Shown here: positions 21,654-34,639 of the stretch, piece after piece | Position numbering within the stretch: the first letter of the stretch is position 1 | How the letters are laid out: each line of letters begins with the position of its first letter | Assembly (NCBI GenBank): GCA_037013495.1 | Contig: CM072802.1 | Span: 48,845,275 to 48,909,274 of the forward strand | Length of the DNA: 64,000 bases | Direction of reading: 5' to 3' | From: Hippophae tibetana | Taxonomy: Eukaryota; Streptophyta; Magnoliopsida; Rosales; Elaeagnaceae | Program-made: the position numbers and the translations under genes | The notes under the pieces: model-generated | The model's input: only the letters and a program-made list of their open reading frames with translations | What the model was told of the DNA's origin: nothing | The model's database searches: none

Positions 21654-23555
21654 TGATAAGTGCTTAAAAAGAACTAAAAATTACCATTATTTAATGTATT
21701 TTAATTTATTAAAAAGATTTATATATATGATTTAATCTTATTTTTATATAAATTTGTCTTTTCAAAATCATGAGTATTTTATTGCTCTTTCAAGTATTTT
21801 CACTTCAAAAATAATTTAAAGACTTGAAGAATAATATTAAATGCAATACATCACAAATATGTTGAGAAGAAAATGAGAAAAACTTAAAAAAAATGAAAAA
21901 ATGGACAAACATGCCCAGCTACGCGTGTATCATGCTTATCTCATGCATAACCTCACCCATTTCATGCCAAATTTGTCCGTACAATAATGCCTATTTCACG
22001 CCAAAGTTGCACGCACAATAGTAACCACTTCACACTGAAGTCTGCTCACAACCGCACCCATTCACGCCGCAATTTAGTGTGTATCTACATGCCTATCATG
22101 CTAAATTCCTAAGCGCATCAGCACCTATGTCTACACCCATCCACTCAGTGTATCCAACGCATGTCAATGCGTGTCTACGCCCCACGTGCATGCCAGCCTG
22201 TCCATTACGCTTCTAAGGTCATTTTTTATTCTTTTTCCCACTTTTTTTTTGCCTTTTCCTCAATTATAAAAGGACCCTCTCCCCCAACAACTTAAGACAT
22301 AATTTTCTCAACTCTTTCTCTCTAGCTTTCTCTCTCTAGAAGTTTTATTAGTTTTTTTTAGTTTTTAGTTTTAAAGTTCTTCTCTTTTTTGAGAAGAACT
22401 GGCTATCTTTTTATATATTTTTAGTTTTTGATTCAATAAAGAGAAATGCAAATTCATTTGGAGGTTTTCCAACAGCAGAATTAACATCAAAGTTTTGTAA
22501 GGATTTTTTTGAGGTATAATTTTAAAATGAATTCTTTAAAGTTATTTTTTATGTTTTATACTTATATGTTATGTTTAATTTTTTGTGATTAAATTTAACA
22601 TGACTGGCTGTTTGTAAATATGATATAATAATAACGTTGTTATGTTTGAGAAATATTAAATAGGTAAAACATCTATATAAAATAAATTGATTTTGTTTTT
22701 ATTCAAAATTTTATATTAAGGGTGTTAGAGAGAAATATATTATTTTTCATTATAAACTTAAATATGAAAAATTAGATTTTAAGGTTTAATTATCCGGTTT
22801 GATTTAGAGTAGTGTTCTTTTATTTGTTGGTACAATCGCCCGGTAGTTAGAGTGAAACTTTATTTCAAAATTTTTTATAAGAATTATTATTCAAAAGTGT
22901 ACTGACAACGTACTTTCATATCTGGTTTTAAAACTTGAAAGTTAGTACTCGAATAATTAAATTCTTAGGTTTAATTTGGATACCTTGAATAAAGTTTAAA
23001 ATGTCTAACCCCACCAAAGGTGGCATTTAATTTTTTCATTTTCAATCTCTTAGAAAAAAAGAATTAATTTAATTAATCAAATTAATTATTGAACCCACCC
23101 ATATGTGTTAATTGATTTTTTAATTAACAAAGAATATCTAGCCCCACCAAAGGTGGTATTCATATAAAAAAAGAGAATCAATAAATATCAATTTATATTT
23201 TTAATAACCTAAATAATATGAGCAAGCATAATTAACTTAATTATTATATCCATAAATACTCAACTATTATGAATGATAAAAAATTGTATAAATGTTTATT
23301 GAATCCATATCTATGTTTATTTTTATGTTATTTGATTAAGAAACACAAAAACCAAAATACTGTGACAAAATGTTTAGGATTTAATTTCATTTTTAAGAGT
23401 TTGAGTAATAAATTAAAAACTACATATATTCCTTCCTTAGATTGACCTTATGAGTATACTTATCATTTTATATAAAATGATTCATGCACTTGTGAGAATT
23501 TTACAAATATAAAACCAAAGTATTTGCAAGATCAACATTCTTGATTTGTTCATCA
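21654..23555 (+). mobile_element. solo LTR 1 (1.9 kb)
   Basis: It starts TGATAAGTGC and ends TTCATCA. It is related along its length to 26626-28300. Its flanks CATAC (21649-21653) and CATGC (23556-23560) look like a 5-bp target duplication with one mismatch. Promoter parts are visible: a GC-rich upstream block at 21910-22210, TATAAAA at 22265, a CT-rich leader and AATAAA near 22434. No primer site or PPT flanks it, so it is solo. Confidence 0.75.
22265..22271 (+). promoter_or_regulatory. LTR TATA box
   Basis: TATAAAA followed by a CT-rich leader about 40 bases on. The equivalent in the second solo LTR is TATAAATA at 27147. Confidence 0.6.
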
Positions 23556-25010
23556 CATGCCTAGCTTTCTAATCATTACTTGTTGTGATAAATTGATCAA
23601 CCTGGTTCATAATTAATTTTTATTTTTTAGGTCTGTTATATGCATATGAGTTTGTTGTTAGTCTCTAAGGAGTCAGTATCTCCTTACCTTGGTAATGTAT
23701 CTAGCATTGGACTCTTTAATTGGTTTACTATGATGTGTATGATAGCAATTTATGAGAGTACAATCATCATCTATCAAATATGTTCACACATATGAGGTCT
23801 TGAAGTGATTGGAAATCATTTATGGCCTTTTAGTATGTTTGATTATTTCACATACTAAGTGTTGATTGCCTTGTGTGCATATTGTTAGCCTAGACAAGAG
23901 CTTGTTAGGCACAACATCTCTTGTGTATTTATTACAGTTTCATATTTCTTGTGTAGATATTTTTTGTTGTGTGTTGAATTGAGAATGTTTTTTTATGTAT
24001 TTCCACTTTGATAATTTTTCAATTCATATTGGGAGGCCTATTTGGTCAAATTGATATAGAGTTAACAAAAAAGATTCCATGGATTGACATCTCTACCCTT
24101 CATCTAGATCCTTGTTACCTATTTGAGTTAGAAGAACAATTGACCTTTGTGTAATTTTTTCTATGTATGGGATTCTTTGATTGGTATTGGAGTGGGTCAC
24201 CTCTATTTAGGCTTAACTTCTTGGGTTGTTTGATCCTAGAGCTCTATCTACATATATACACACATTGTATGTTTGTGTTCTTTGTGTTTACATGTTTCCT
24301 ATTTTCCTATTCATGCATATCTCTTTCTCTTTATCTGCTTCTTTGTCTTGCATAGTATGTTATCTATCTTCCTTGTTGCTATTCTTGACTGTTTGATTCA
24401 TTACTACTTTTATCCCTACTAGTTGCTTTGGCATGGTTTTTTGTATGTATGTTCCTTGTATGCTACTTATTTCTTCTCCTATAGCTATTTGCATGAGCAT
24501 CATCTCACATTTTCTTATCATATGGTGTGAAAGTTTTGGGATCTTCTTTCTGTAGGCCTATCATTCATTTGTCATGTCATATAGAATGCATCTCACTTGT
24601 TCTTCTATATTGTTCTTTCTTATGTGTTGGTTCTCTATTAGTCTGCTATTGATTTAGGTACATCTTTTGCATGCTCTTCCTTCTCTTGTGCTATTGTTGC
24701 ATCTTTGGAGAAAATTGAGGTGTTGTCACAAGCTTGTTTACAATAGTATTTCTCTATACTATACTTGTATGTGTTTTCCCTGTGCATCTGTATGTCATAT
24801 AGATTATTTACCAATCTTTAGGATTCTTAACTTACATGCATTGATGTGATTAGACTTGTGTATTTAATTGGCATTCCTGGTGTTTAGAGTGTTGATCTTG
24901 TCTAAGTAGGTCTCTTGTTTTTGTGTAGGAAACTGAGCCTTTCTCAAATAGTTAGATGTTTTTGTAGCATCCTTTGTTTCTTCTCTCTTAAGGGTGTTAC
25001 ATGTGTATTT
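23556..25010 (+). repeat. dispersed noncoding repeat A, right part
   Basis: Continues the repeat across solo LTR 1. Homologous, inverted, to about 51230-52740; shared phrases include GTCAGTATCTCCTTA, GGACTCTTTAATTGGTTT, CTAGAGCTCTATCTACA and TTGCATGCTCTT. No reading frame is shared between the copies. Confidence 0.6.
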
Positions 25011-26620
25011 AGTCAGTTTTTTCCTTCTTATGGCTAATCATGATTGAGTGTTGCTGATTATCTCTTTTGGGGTAACTATGTGCAATTTATTGCCTTTTCT
25101 CTCTCTGAGGACAACATTGTGTGGCTTGTTTTGATAATATCTCTTAACGCTTACTTGAATTTTTGACCTATGTTCTCTTTAAGGCCATCTCTGTCATCTC
25201 ACTTCTTTGTTTTTGTGTTTCTTGTATATGTCTCTAAACTATACTTATCTTTCTTTACCGCTTTTCAAAAAATATTTAAAAAGGGAGGTATTTGTCTTTG
25301 TTCATTTGGCATTGTCATTTTCTCATTTCTTTCTCTTAATAGGATTGTTCCACATGTTTTTCTATCCTCCTAACTTTTGCATGAAAAATGAACTTTTTTG
25401 AGGGATCAATGATGTTGTATGAGTGGCTTGCATTTGACTTGATTTGAAATGTGGCTTTTTTGACATGTGTTTTCATTGAGCATTTGTATGATTGAATTCT
25501 TGTGTTGAATTTGAAAAGAACTTTTTCTTATACACATGTCATAACTATGTGAATTTATATGGATATTTTGAAAGGTTTGTCTGGATTTCTGATTTGATGA
25601 TTTATATGACTCTAAAAATATCTAGGAACTTTTAGTGCTCTTGAGGCGAAATCCTTAGTGCTATATGGATAGAAACATAATTTAGGCCATCATTGATTCG
25701 TTTGATCCTTTCTTACCACTAATGATTTCTTATCCTTAGTATCCTTTCTTTAGGCCATCATGCTATGCCTTCTCTTCTTTACATCTAAACACTAGCTTAG
25801 CTAAATTGATTGTTCTCTCTTACCTTTTACACCTTTTGTTGAGCTTGTATGCTCTAAGAATGTCCATTTTACCATCTTGGTTTCAATTATTAAAAAAAAG
25901 AGGAAAATGAAGGTTGAAAATGGAATTCTAAAAGGGAATGATGGAGAAAACAAAAAATAAAAATGAAGTGTTGAGATTCATTTTTTTTAAAAAAAGAAGA
26001 AAGAAAAGAAAAGTGAAAAGATGATAAGCATGTTAAGGAAGTATTGCTTAATCTTTTGATTTATGTGTACTATTATCATAACTTTACTCATTGAAGTTTA
26101 AGTAAAGAGAAAAGAACCTGTGTTTGAGGGTATTAGTTTCTTAGACACGAACTTATCTATTTGATTAGATCAATAAAGATATGTTTAAGCCTAAATGTTT
26201 TCTCTTCTACCCGAACCTATACCTATCATTACAAGCACTGAAATACCTATTGATTTCTCCTAAGTTTGTACTTACATTAGTGGAGAAAGAGGGAAAATGT
26301 AGACATAAGATGTTTAGTCCTACTTTAGTCTATATTAATATTTTTTTTGTTCGTATAAGAATATCATGATGGAATATAAAGTAAACAAGTTTAGCATATC
26401 ACACATTGAGCATGTCTTCAAAACTTTAGTCATACCCTTACATGAATGTATCTTGGATTGAATATATATGTTGAATGCATTGTTTATTCTCTAAGAATCC
26501 TCTAGTTCTTTGAACATGCATAGTTTGCTACCCTTCTTTCTATATTACTTGTTTTCTACTTTGTGTAGATGCTTCTGTTTTATGGGAGTTTTGAGAGAAG
26601 GATGCAAAACATGTTTATCG
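25011..26620 (+). other. noncoding T-rich repeat DNA
   Basis: T-rich sequence with an A/G-rich block at 25883-26020. The phrase TTACCTTTTACACCTTTTGTTGAGC near 25821 resembles the 3' noncoding region of Athila-like gypsy elements. Short open frames are Phe/Leu-rich and not shared with other copies. No gene. Confidence 0.35.
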
Positions 26621-26625
26621 CATCA

Positions 26626-28300
26626 TGATGAGTGCTCAAAAAACACTAAAATTACCATGATTTTATACACATTAATTAATTAAAAATATATATATTTATA
26701 TTATTTTATCATATATTTATATAAATCCGTCTTTTTGGAATCATAGGTATTTTTATTGTTTTTCAGGTATTTTTGCTTAAAAACGTAACTTAAAGACTCA
26801 AAGAGGAATACTCGAGGCAATACATCACAAATATATTCATAAATAAATGAGGAAAAATAAAAAAATATGGAAAAATTGGACAAAATGGGTCAAAAAGGAG
26901 GAAATCGCACACGTAGCTGCCCAATCGCGCGCAGCATGCCCATTCCGCACGCGCCCACGCCCATCAGTGCCCAGTCCCGCGCGTCGCACTTCCTTATCCG
27001 TGTGCCCCTCCTCCATTCCGTGCGTGCCCCTGCTCCATTCTGCGTGTGCCACCGCGCCCCACCTACATGTTGACATCATCATTACCTACTATGCGTTTCC
27101 TCCATTTTTAATCATTTTTCACCCATTTTTTATTCCTTTCCTCATCTATAAATACCCCCATTCTCTTCATAACTAAACACACCTCAAAACACATATTCTT
27201 TCTCTCCTTTCTTAGTTTTTAGTTTTTCCTTAGTTATTTTTTCTTAGTTTTTGAGTTCTTCTCTTTTTGAGAAGAACTATTTATGTTTTTGTAATTTATT
27301 TGCTTTTTGATTCAATAAATGGGAGTGCAAATTCCGTTTGGAGGTTTTCTAGCAACAAGAATAGCAAAAAAGTACTGTAAGGATTTTATTTTCTTTACAG
27401 TTATTTTTTATGCTTTATTCTTACATGTTATATTTAATTTGTCTGTGATTAAATTTAACTTTGCTGGCTATTTGTAAACATGATATAATAATAATTTTTT
27501 TATGCTTGCGAAATATTAAATAGGTAAAAATCTCTAAAATGAATTGATTTTATTTTTATTCAAAATTTTATATTAAGAATGTTAGAGAGAAATATATTAT
27601 TTTTCATTACAAACTTAAATCTGAAAATTGGATTTTAAGGTTTAGTTATCCGGTCTGATTTAGAGTAGTGCTCTTTTATTTGTTGGTACAATTGCCCGGT
27701 AGTTAGAGTGAAGCTCTATTTCAAAAGTTTTTATAAGAATTATTATTTGAAAATGTATTGACAACATGTTTTGAGTAGTAGTTTTAAAACTTGAAAGTTA
27801 GTACTCGGATAATTAAATTCTTAGGTTTAATTTGGACACCTTGAATAAATTTAAACTGTCTAACCCCACCAAAGGTGGCATTTAAATGGTTCATTTTCAA
27901 TCTCTTAGAAAAAAAGAATTAATTTAATTAACCAAATTAGTTATGAATCTCACCCATAGGTGTTAATTGATTTGTTTAGTTAACAAAGAATATCTAACCC
28001 CACCAAAGGTGGTATTCATATAAAAATGGGAGAATCAATAAATATCAATTTATATCTTTAATAACCTAAATAATATGAGCAAGCATAATTACTTAGTTAT
28101 TATATCCATAAATACTCCACTATTATAAATGATAAAATTTGCATAAATATTTATTGAATCTGTATCTATGTTTATTTTTATTAAATCGACCTTGGGAGTA
28201 TACTTATCATTTTCTATGAAATGATTCATGCACTTGCGAGATTTTTATAAATATAAAACCAAAGTATTGGCAGGATCAGCGATGCCGATTCTGCTCATCA
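26626..28300 (+). mobile_element. solo LTR 2 (1.7 kb) with perfect 5-bp target duplication
   Basis: It starts TGATGAGTGC and ends TGCTCATCA, with perfect CATCA duplicates at 26621-26625 and 28301-28305. It has a GC-rich upstream block (26905-27065) with repeated CGCACGCG-like and CCCATTC motifs, TATAAATA at 27147, a CT-rich leader and AATAAA at 27314. Homologous to solo LTR 1. A GC-rich promoter over an AT-rich body is a family trait. Confidence 0.85.
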
Positions 28301-28305
28301 CATCA

Positions 28306-28592
28306 CATGCATACTTTTAGGGGGAAAGGTGTGTGTCATTTTCATAGTCTAAGGGAGTCCTTTGTTTATTTGGAACCCTTTTTGTTTGTTCTATTTATGA
28401 GGTTATATTATGCTGTTGTGTTCTTGTGATGCTCTCTTCTTCTTTACATCACTTTGTATGAACTATACATAACTATGAATGTTAGCATGACTTATTTCAT
28501 CATTATTTACAATCTATTGTTTCACGTGTCTTCCTATGTGTTTACCGACATCCTATTATAGTGAGTCCCCATGAGCCAATTATTTGTATTGT
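28306..28592. other. noncoding spacer
   Basis: Contains TTTTAGGGGGAAAGG (28315), a purine tract like those beside LTRs, but nothing else that can be assigned. Confidence 0.3.
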
Positions 28593-30000
28593 AAGGATTA
28601 TAAGTGTTGGCTATTTTCATGAATAAAATATTTACATTTAAACTACTTTGTAAGTCTGCCATCAAGTCTATCAAGAAAAACCAAACAAATGCTCGAGTTT
28701 CAAATAATCGTACTTCAGGTATATCTTTTATAACTACGATATATAGGATTAAATTTATACATTTAATAATATATGTTCATAAATCTAAAATTATTTTTAG
28801 TGCTTAAATATTTTTTATGTGTCTTAATATTTTTAAGATGTGATTTAATTTTTTTATTAAGGTTTTGAATGAGCCTTGAATAATGAACCCAAAATATTCT
28901 AACCCTAATGCTAGTAAGTATCATTATCTATATATATATATATAGTGTTAGGGTTAAGGGGGGAGAAGAGGAGATAAAAAACAGTTGAAGTTGCCGAATT
29001 GTTAAGTTCTGTGGAAAAAAAATATTAATTCATCGGTAGTTCATAAAGGAAAAGAATGATTAATTCATCTTGAGTTCATAAAGGAAAAACATGATTAATT
29101 CATCTTGAGATTACAGTAGAGAATACCGGAAAAGGAAAATGTTAATTCATGCTATATAATATCATTATTTGTCTTATATGAGAAAAGTCATTCGGTTACC
29201 TATTGGATATGAAAATCTAAGATTCATTCAACACTACATAGTTCATTGATACCAGGCGAGGAAAGAGAATTGATACTAGCGACAATGAAGTTAAAAAAAC
29301 AATTAGAGCATAATTATTTGATATTTTTATCTTTATATAAATTTTTCTTAATTATTTTTTTACATGTTTAAATCAAATAATTTTATGTATAATCATAATT
29401 ATTTGATTTGATTTTTAAAATTCAAAGAAGCTATGTTTATGAAACTTGTGTTCAATCTTTTTATTCTAGAATTTTCTAGTTGATTTGATTTAAGTGACAT
29501 ATATTTTGAATCATCTGGTTAGGATTATTCATTATTAAATCCATTCTAGAACACACACGGGCACTTGTGTTTTTGGTGCTAACCCATTTTGCAGTTGATT
29601 TGTGAACGATCTGATTAGTTGGGAGCTTATTGGAATGTTGGTCTGGAAATCACTCACGCTAATATTAAAAACTATGAAAACAGAGTAGGGCATCATTAGT
29701 AAAGTACATTGGGGTAGTATCCTAGTTAGGGTAGCATACGACCGAGTTTGTACTTGAACATTTGATTTTTATAGTGAAAAGTTAGGTGGTCCATTGGTTT
29801 TACTCTTAGGTCATGGTTATGGCCTAGGTTGTTTCCACCTAAAAATATCATGTGTTATTATTTTATTTTTGTACTTTACTCTTACACATGATTGCATGCC
29901 TAGCTGCTTTGTTTAGGTTATTAAATTATAAATTGGTAAAAATTAAAAATAACCTATTCACCCCTCTAGGTTAATTAGGTCCATATCTTATAAACTTTTA
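28593..30000 (+). repeat. 5' LTR of the copia element
   Basis: 28593-28990 matches 33669-34075 with small differences; shared phrases include GCTCGAGTTTCAAATAATCGTACTTCA and AGGGTTAAGGGG.GAGAAGAGG. The end is placed just before the primer site. A short TA microsatellite lies at 28931-28944. Confidence 0.75.
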
Positions 30001-30002
30001 AT

Positions 30003-30015
30003 TGGTATCAAAGCA
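30003..30015 (+). other. primer-binding site, initiator tRNA-Met type
   Basis: TGGTATCAAAGCA matches the plant copia primer site with one core mismatch. Confidence 0.8.
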
Positions 30016-30067
30016 GACACTAGACACACTTAGTGAGATTGATCCTTAGGGACACACACTCTTACTT

Positions 30068-32086
30068 ATGGACCAAATGAAAGAAGGTGGGTCATCTATT
30101 AGACCTCTATTCTTTGATGGGTTTAATTACCCTTACTAGAAGGCTCGCATGCAAGCATTTCTCAAACAAGATGAAAAATTAGAGGATGCTATTCTTGATG
30201 GTTGGGAATCACATTCGGTAATGAAAGATGGTGTAACAATCATAAAGTCAAGAAGAGATTGGACCACTGAAGAACGTACCCTTAGTGGGGCAAACCAAAA
30301 AGGTCTAATCTCAATATTTGTTGTTGTATTGATCGATGAGTTTCGTCGCATATCTGACTGTGAGACTGCTAAAGATGCATGGAATGCACTTTATCTTGCT
30401 CATGAGGGAATCTCCAAAGTGAAACAAAAAAATTAAGATTTCTAGCATCTCAGTTTGATTCCATTAAAACGAGCAACATGGACACTTTGGTCAATTCTAT
30501 GCTCGCTTTTGTAATATCACTAATGCTTGCTCTAACCTTGGTGAGAAAATTCCATAACCTATAAAGCACACAAACTCCTAATCTCCTTAACAACAGACTA
30601 CAAGATGAATGTTATAGTGATAGAGGAAAGCAAGAATGTGGACACACTAAATATTGATGAACTTGTCAGGTCAACCCAAACCTATGAGCTTTCTCTTGAT
30701 TGACCTAAGAAAATCAAGGATGTGGCCTTCAAAAGCTCCAAAATGGACATCTCTGATAGTAATGAGGATATGAATGATAAGTCATTAGACTTGCTAGCAC
30801 GAAAATTGAAGAAGTTCCTAAAAATGAAGGGTCAACAAAATAATCAATCTAATAAGGGACAACCTAGTTTTTCGAGGGACCAAAAGTAAAGGGAAATCAA
30901 GCCTCCTAGCTTTGATGGTAAGAAAACTAAGTTCACTAGTCCTCAATGCTATACCTATGGGGGCTTTGGTCATATTTCTATAGATTGTGCAAACAATAAA
31001 AAGAAATTTGGAAAAGCATTTAATGCTACACTTAGTGACACGGAAAGTGAGTAGGATAATGCTAGTAACTCAAAAGATGATGACACTAATTATCGTGTCT
31101 TCACTGTAACCACCAAAACATACCACAATGACTCTGATTCTAGCTCAGATGAAGAAAATGAGGAAGTAAACTCTTCTTTCTTATTGTCTAAGTTTAATGT
31201 ATCGAGTTATGAGAAACTATTAATGGATTGTTTAGGTGCTAGGGAAGAGAGGGATAAACTACTTGTGGAAGTAACTAAACTTAATGATATCATCAATGTT
31301 CACAAAAAAAATTCCTTTAGCCTAGGGAAAGATAAAAATGAATTGTCTAAAAATATTAATGCCTTGAATATGAGACTTGCTGAAACCTTTGAGGAAAACA
31401 AAAACCTTAGACAAGAACTTAGTATTGCTAAAGAGACGGTAAGGAATTTGATCATAGGTGCTAAAAAATTGACCAAAGTCCTAGACTATGGAAAGCTACA
31501 TGGAGATAAGAGAGGTCTTGGATACATAGATGAAAAATCAACACCTTCAACATCAAAGACCATATTTGTAAGGTCCTTAAACTTTACTCCTACTATTACT
31601 ACTCATGGACAAAGAACTATTACACCTATGGCATAAAAAGTTGTTAAGTGTGTGCCTATTTGTCATCATTGTGGTAGGAAAAATCATATAAGACCAAAAT
31701 GTAGATTTTTGATGAATTCTCCTAAACTTTATCATTCTTTCCATGCTTCACATAGTAGGACCCATAAGCATCATTCATCTACACATGATACATCATATTC
31801 AAGGAAGAATGGAAATTATAATAACTTGTTTATAAATTCTATTAGGAAGCATGAAGTCTTAGGTTCAAAGAGGCAAGCAGAATTCAGTATTTTTAATGCT
31901 AGGACTCATTATCATCATCCTATTATGCATACTGCATCTTCATTTGGGATGAATGAGAAAAGTAAAACTAAGTTTAAGAACACGTCTATGAAACATAAAT
32001 TTGTTGAGTCCCAACCCAATGATATAGAGAAACCAAAATGCAAGAAAATGTGGGTTATGAAAGATTGTTTTTTCCTGGTCACCTGA
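30068..32086 (+). pseudogene. Ty1/copia gag
   Basis: From the ATG at 30068 the frame gives the copia gag start (PLFFDGFNYPY, then TAG where the family has Trp). Next come the UBN2-type capsid (WTTEERTLSGANQKGLISI, ETAKDAWNALYLAHEG), stops and a shift at 30434-30930, a first CCHC knuckle with its second Cys changed to Tyr (about 30949-30990), an acidic linker, a coiled coil of about 100 residues (31200-31480), and a second, intact knuckle CHHCGRKNHIRPKC at about 31661-31702. It ends at TGA, 32084-32086, near the KIWV-like entry to pol. In-frame stops: 30137, 30434, 31052 and 31634 regions. Confidence 0.85.
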
Positions 32087-33668
32087 CCATTTTTATTCCT
32101 TCATCTAGGTATTTTTGTTAGAGTGCTTAAATGACCCTAGGTGAGTTATATTTATTGTTTTTATTTTATTAGCTAAACTTAAAAACAAGAGAAAAAAATA
32201 GAAGTAGTATCTTTATTTGGCCAACACAGTATTAGACTTATTTAATACTTACATATGCATAACCTCATTTTTAGTGACTCAACTCATTTTGATATTTATT
32301 GTATAAATTATTTTACAATTTTGGCTTATGCACCCACACATTTTCTTACACATGTGATGATCGATGTTGACATAAACTTATTCACACACTCACGAACACA
32401 TATATATGTTATGCTAAAAGTTTATGAATTTTCTGGAAAGACTCTAGGACTTCAACTAATCTTGATTCTAAAATTGTGTTGAGTTCTATTTTTTTCTTAC
32501 TAAAATTCTACCATATTGAGGCATCTAGTATTGAGAGGGCTACCTATTGTGATGTGTGAAGCTACTGCAGTGAGCAGAGAGGGCAACCCCACAACTAGTG
32601 TGAAATTCATCATAATAGATTTATGGCTCATGCAAAAAAAAAAAAAAAGATTATGCAATAAGCAACTACTTATAATTTTTGTAACTTGAATGCACAGAAA
32701 GAAAAAAAGCCAATAGAGGTTAAAAATAATAATATCATTTACCTCATTTATAAAATAAAAATATATATAAAAATTTAAGTCCTATTTTGGTAAATATATT
32801 TTATTTTGTGAGATTGAAGACTCGATTATAATTTTATTTTATAAGTGATATTTTTTTCTTTTGAGTCTTTCTTGATTGGTCATAAATGAATTAATTGGTA
32901 TATTTTTGAAGTTTAAACATATACACTGCTTTTAAGTAAATGTCAATATGTCATTATATGTGCTTGTGTGCCTCTTCTATTCTACTTGCTTATTTATATA
33001 ATAAATAATCAAAATTTGAGTTAAAAATTGGTGAGTTCTCAATTGGTTATGTTCTCGTTTGTGATTAAATGAGTTTAATACCATATGTGGCTATTTATTT
33101 AAATTTAAAAATAAAAAAATCAATTTTTTTCATTTATATCCTCTTTTCATTTATTACCTTTTTAATTGATTTCTAAGTTAGAGAGTCATAGAACTTATGG
33201 GGAGTTTACAACACATTGCACTTTTGCATTACTGTGATTTTACATTGTTATATCTTTAGGAGGGTTTTAGCTTCATTGCTTTGTCCTTCTCATATGTCAA
33301 AAAGGGGGAGAGATTAATGTATTTTAATTCCATGTTTTTCTTTTGTTATGCATATAAGGGGAGAACTTATTTAATTAAGCTTGATTGGTATGAATGTTTA
33401 CTACATGACTATTCTTTACACTTCACTTATTTCTATGTAAACTGAACTAATGTACAATGAGGCTTTGAAGCCAAATTATCGTATGCTTTGTTTATGCCAT
33501 TTTAGTTACTTACAAGTTTGTCAAGTTGTAGGAAAGATGGATTCACCGGACCATAAGATAGTTTCAGTATGGAGTCTGGGACATCATTGTATTTTTATCT
33601 TATTTTTAAAAGTGTCATGTAGTGAGTGAGAGGTTTTTCCACACGAAAATACCATAAGGGAAGTTTTT
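32087..33668 (+). other. 3' noncoding part of the copia element
   Basis: No integrase, reverse transcriptase or RNase H signature is present. An A15 run lies at 32635-32649. CAAAAAGGGGGAGAG at 33298-33311 is the purine tract typical of this copia branch. The gap between the gag stop and the tract shows that pol was deleted. Confidence 0.6.
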
Positions 33669-34075
33669 AAGGATTATGAGTGTTGATTATTTTTTTGGAT
33701 AAAATATTTACCTGTAAACTAGTTTGTATGTCTGCTATAAAGTCTATTAAGAAAAGCCGAACAAATGCTCGAGTTTCAAATAATCGTACTTCAAGTATAT
33801 CTTTTATAACTACGATACATAGGATTGCATGTATATATTTAATAGTACATGTTCATAAATCTAAAATTAGTTTTAGTGCTTAAATATATTTTTTATGTGT
33901 CTTAATATTTTTAAGATGTGATTTAAATTTTTTGTTTATTAAGGTTTTTAATGGGTTTTGAATAATAAAGTCCAAAATATTCTAACCCTAATGCTACTAA
34001 GTTATCATTATCTATACATATATATACACACATAGGGTTAGGGTTAAGGGGAGAGAAGAGGAAAAAAACAGTTGA
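33669..34075 (+). repeat. truncated 3' LTR of the copia element
   Basis: Matches the first 400 bases of the 5' LTR and stops at AACAGTTGA. The following bases are Athila-like integrase sequence. The missing ~1 kb of this LTR does not reappear downstream in the window. Confidence 0.75.
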
Positions 34076-34330
34076 TTTACTATTGAGTTTGCACAAAAAT
34101 AGTTTAAGTCTTGAATTGTTCAATAATTCTGTATTTTTTGGTTTAAAAATACGATGCTCAACTCTCTTATCATGCCATATTTTTGTTTTCTTTTTGTATA
34201 TCTTTTTCATTCTTATAATTACTCCACTATAGTTTGTCTAATTTATGTATTTAGAACATCCTTTTCACCTCTATATTGGACTCCTCTACTTGCCTACTTG
34301 AATGGGGATTGTAGGGTAAAGTTGTGAGGT
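34076..34330 (-). pseudogene. integrase C-terminal scrap (copy 1)
   Basis: KIYKKKTKIWHDKRVEH then LLNNSRLKLFLCKL corresponds to the integrase C-terminal segment of gypsy elements. It follows the protease linker directly, the same junction as in copy 2 at about 39880-40030. Confidence 0.7.
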
Positions 34331-34639
34331 CTAACCTTAGTGGCCCTTCATAGATGGTTTGAGCTTAGATCCTATCTCAAAAATCTCCACAACAACATTA
34401 GGTATACACATAGGAGGTTTAGCCTTTAAATAGTTCACACAATCAATAATATCAATCATATATTTCAAACTTTTAAAATTAAAACATATAGAGTTGTTTC
34501 TTGGTGAGTTGGCTTCATTATTCACAACATCATGTATAGTAGTCTTAAGTGTGGGTGACTCAATAGATTCTTTTAATTTATCATCATGATTAGTAATATA
34601 TATCATAATGCATTCATTAACATTATCAATTTAAAAGGG

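Larger units (their letters stand above)
28593..34075 (+). mobile_element. Ty1/copia element (SIRE-like), gag kept, pol lost
   Basis: Long 5' LTR (28593 to about 30000), primer site, decayed gag (30068-32086), about 1.2 kb of noncoding DNA where pol should be, a purine tract (33301-33311) and a 3' LTR cut off at 34075. The gag with a long coiled-coil C-terminal part and a second zinc knuckle, together with the long LTR, points to the SIRE/Oryco-type branch. It cannot move on its own. Confidence 0.75.

Noticed and set aside
24167..25401. Hydrophobic forward frames as small membrane proteins
   Set aside because: T-rich repeat DNA; the frames are not conserved in the homologous inverted copy at 51-53 kb.
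26837..27176. Overlapping frames of 68-109 codons on both strands
   Set aside because: They fall in the GC-rich promoter block of solo LTR 2.
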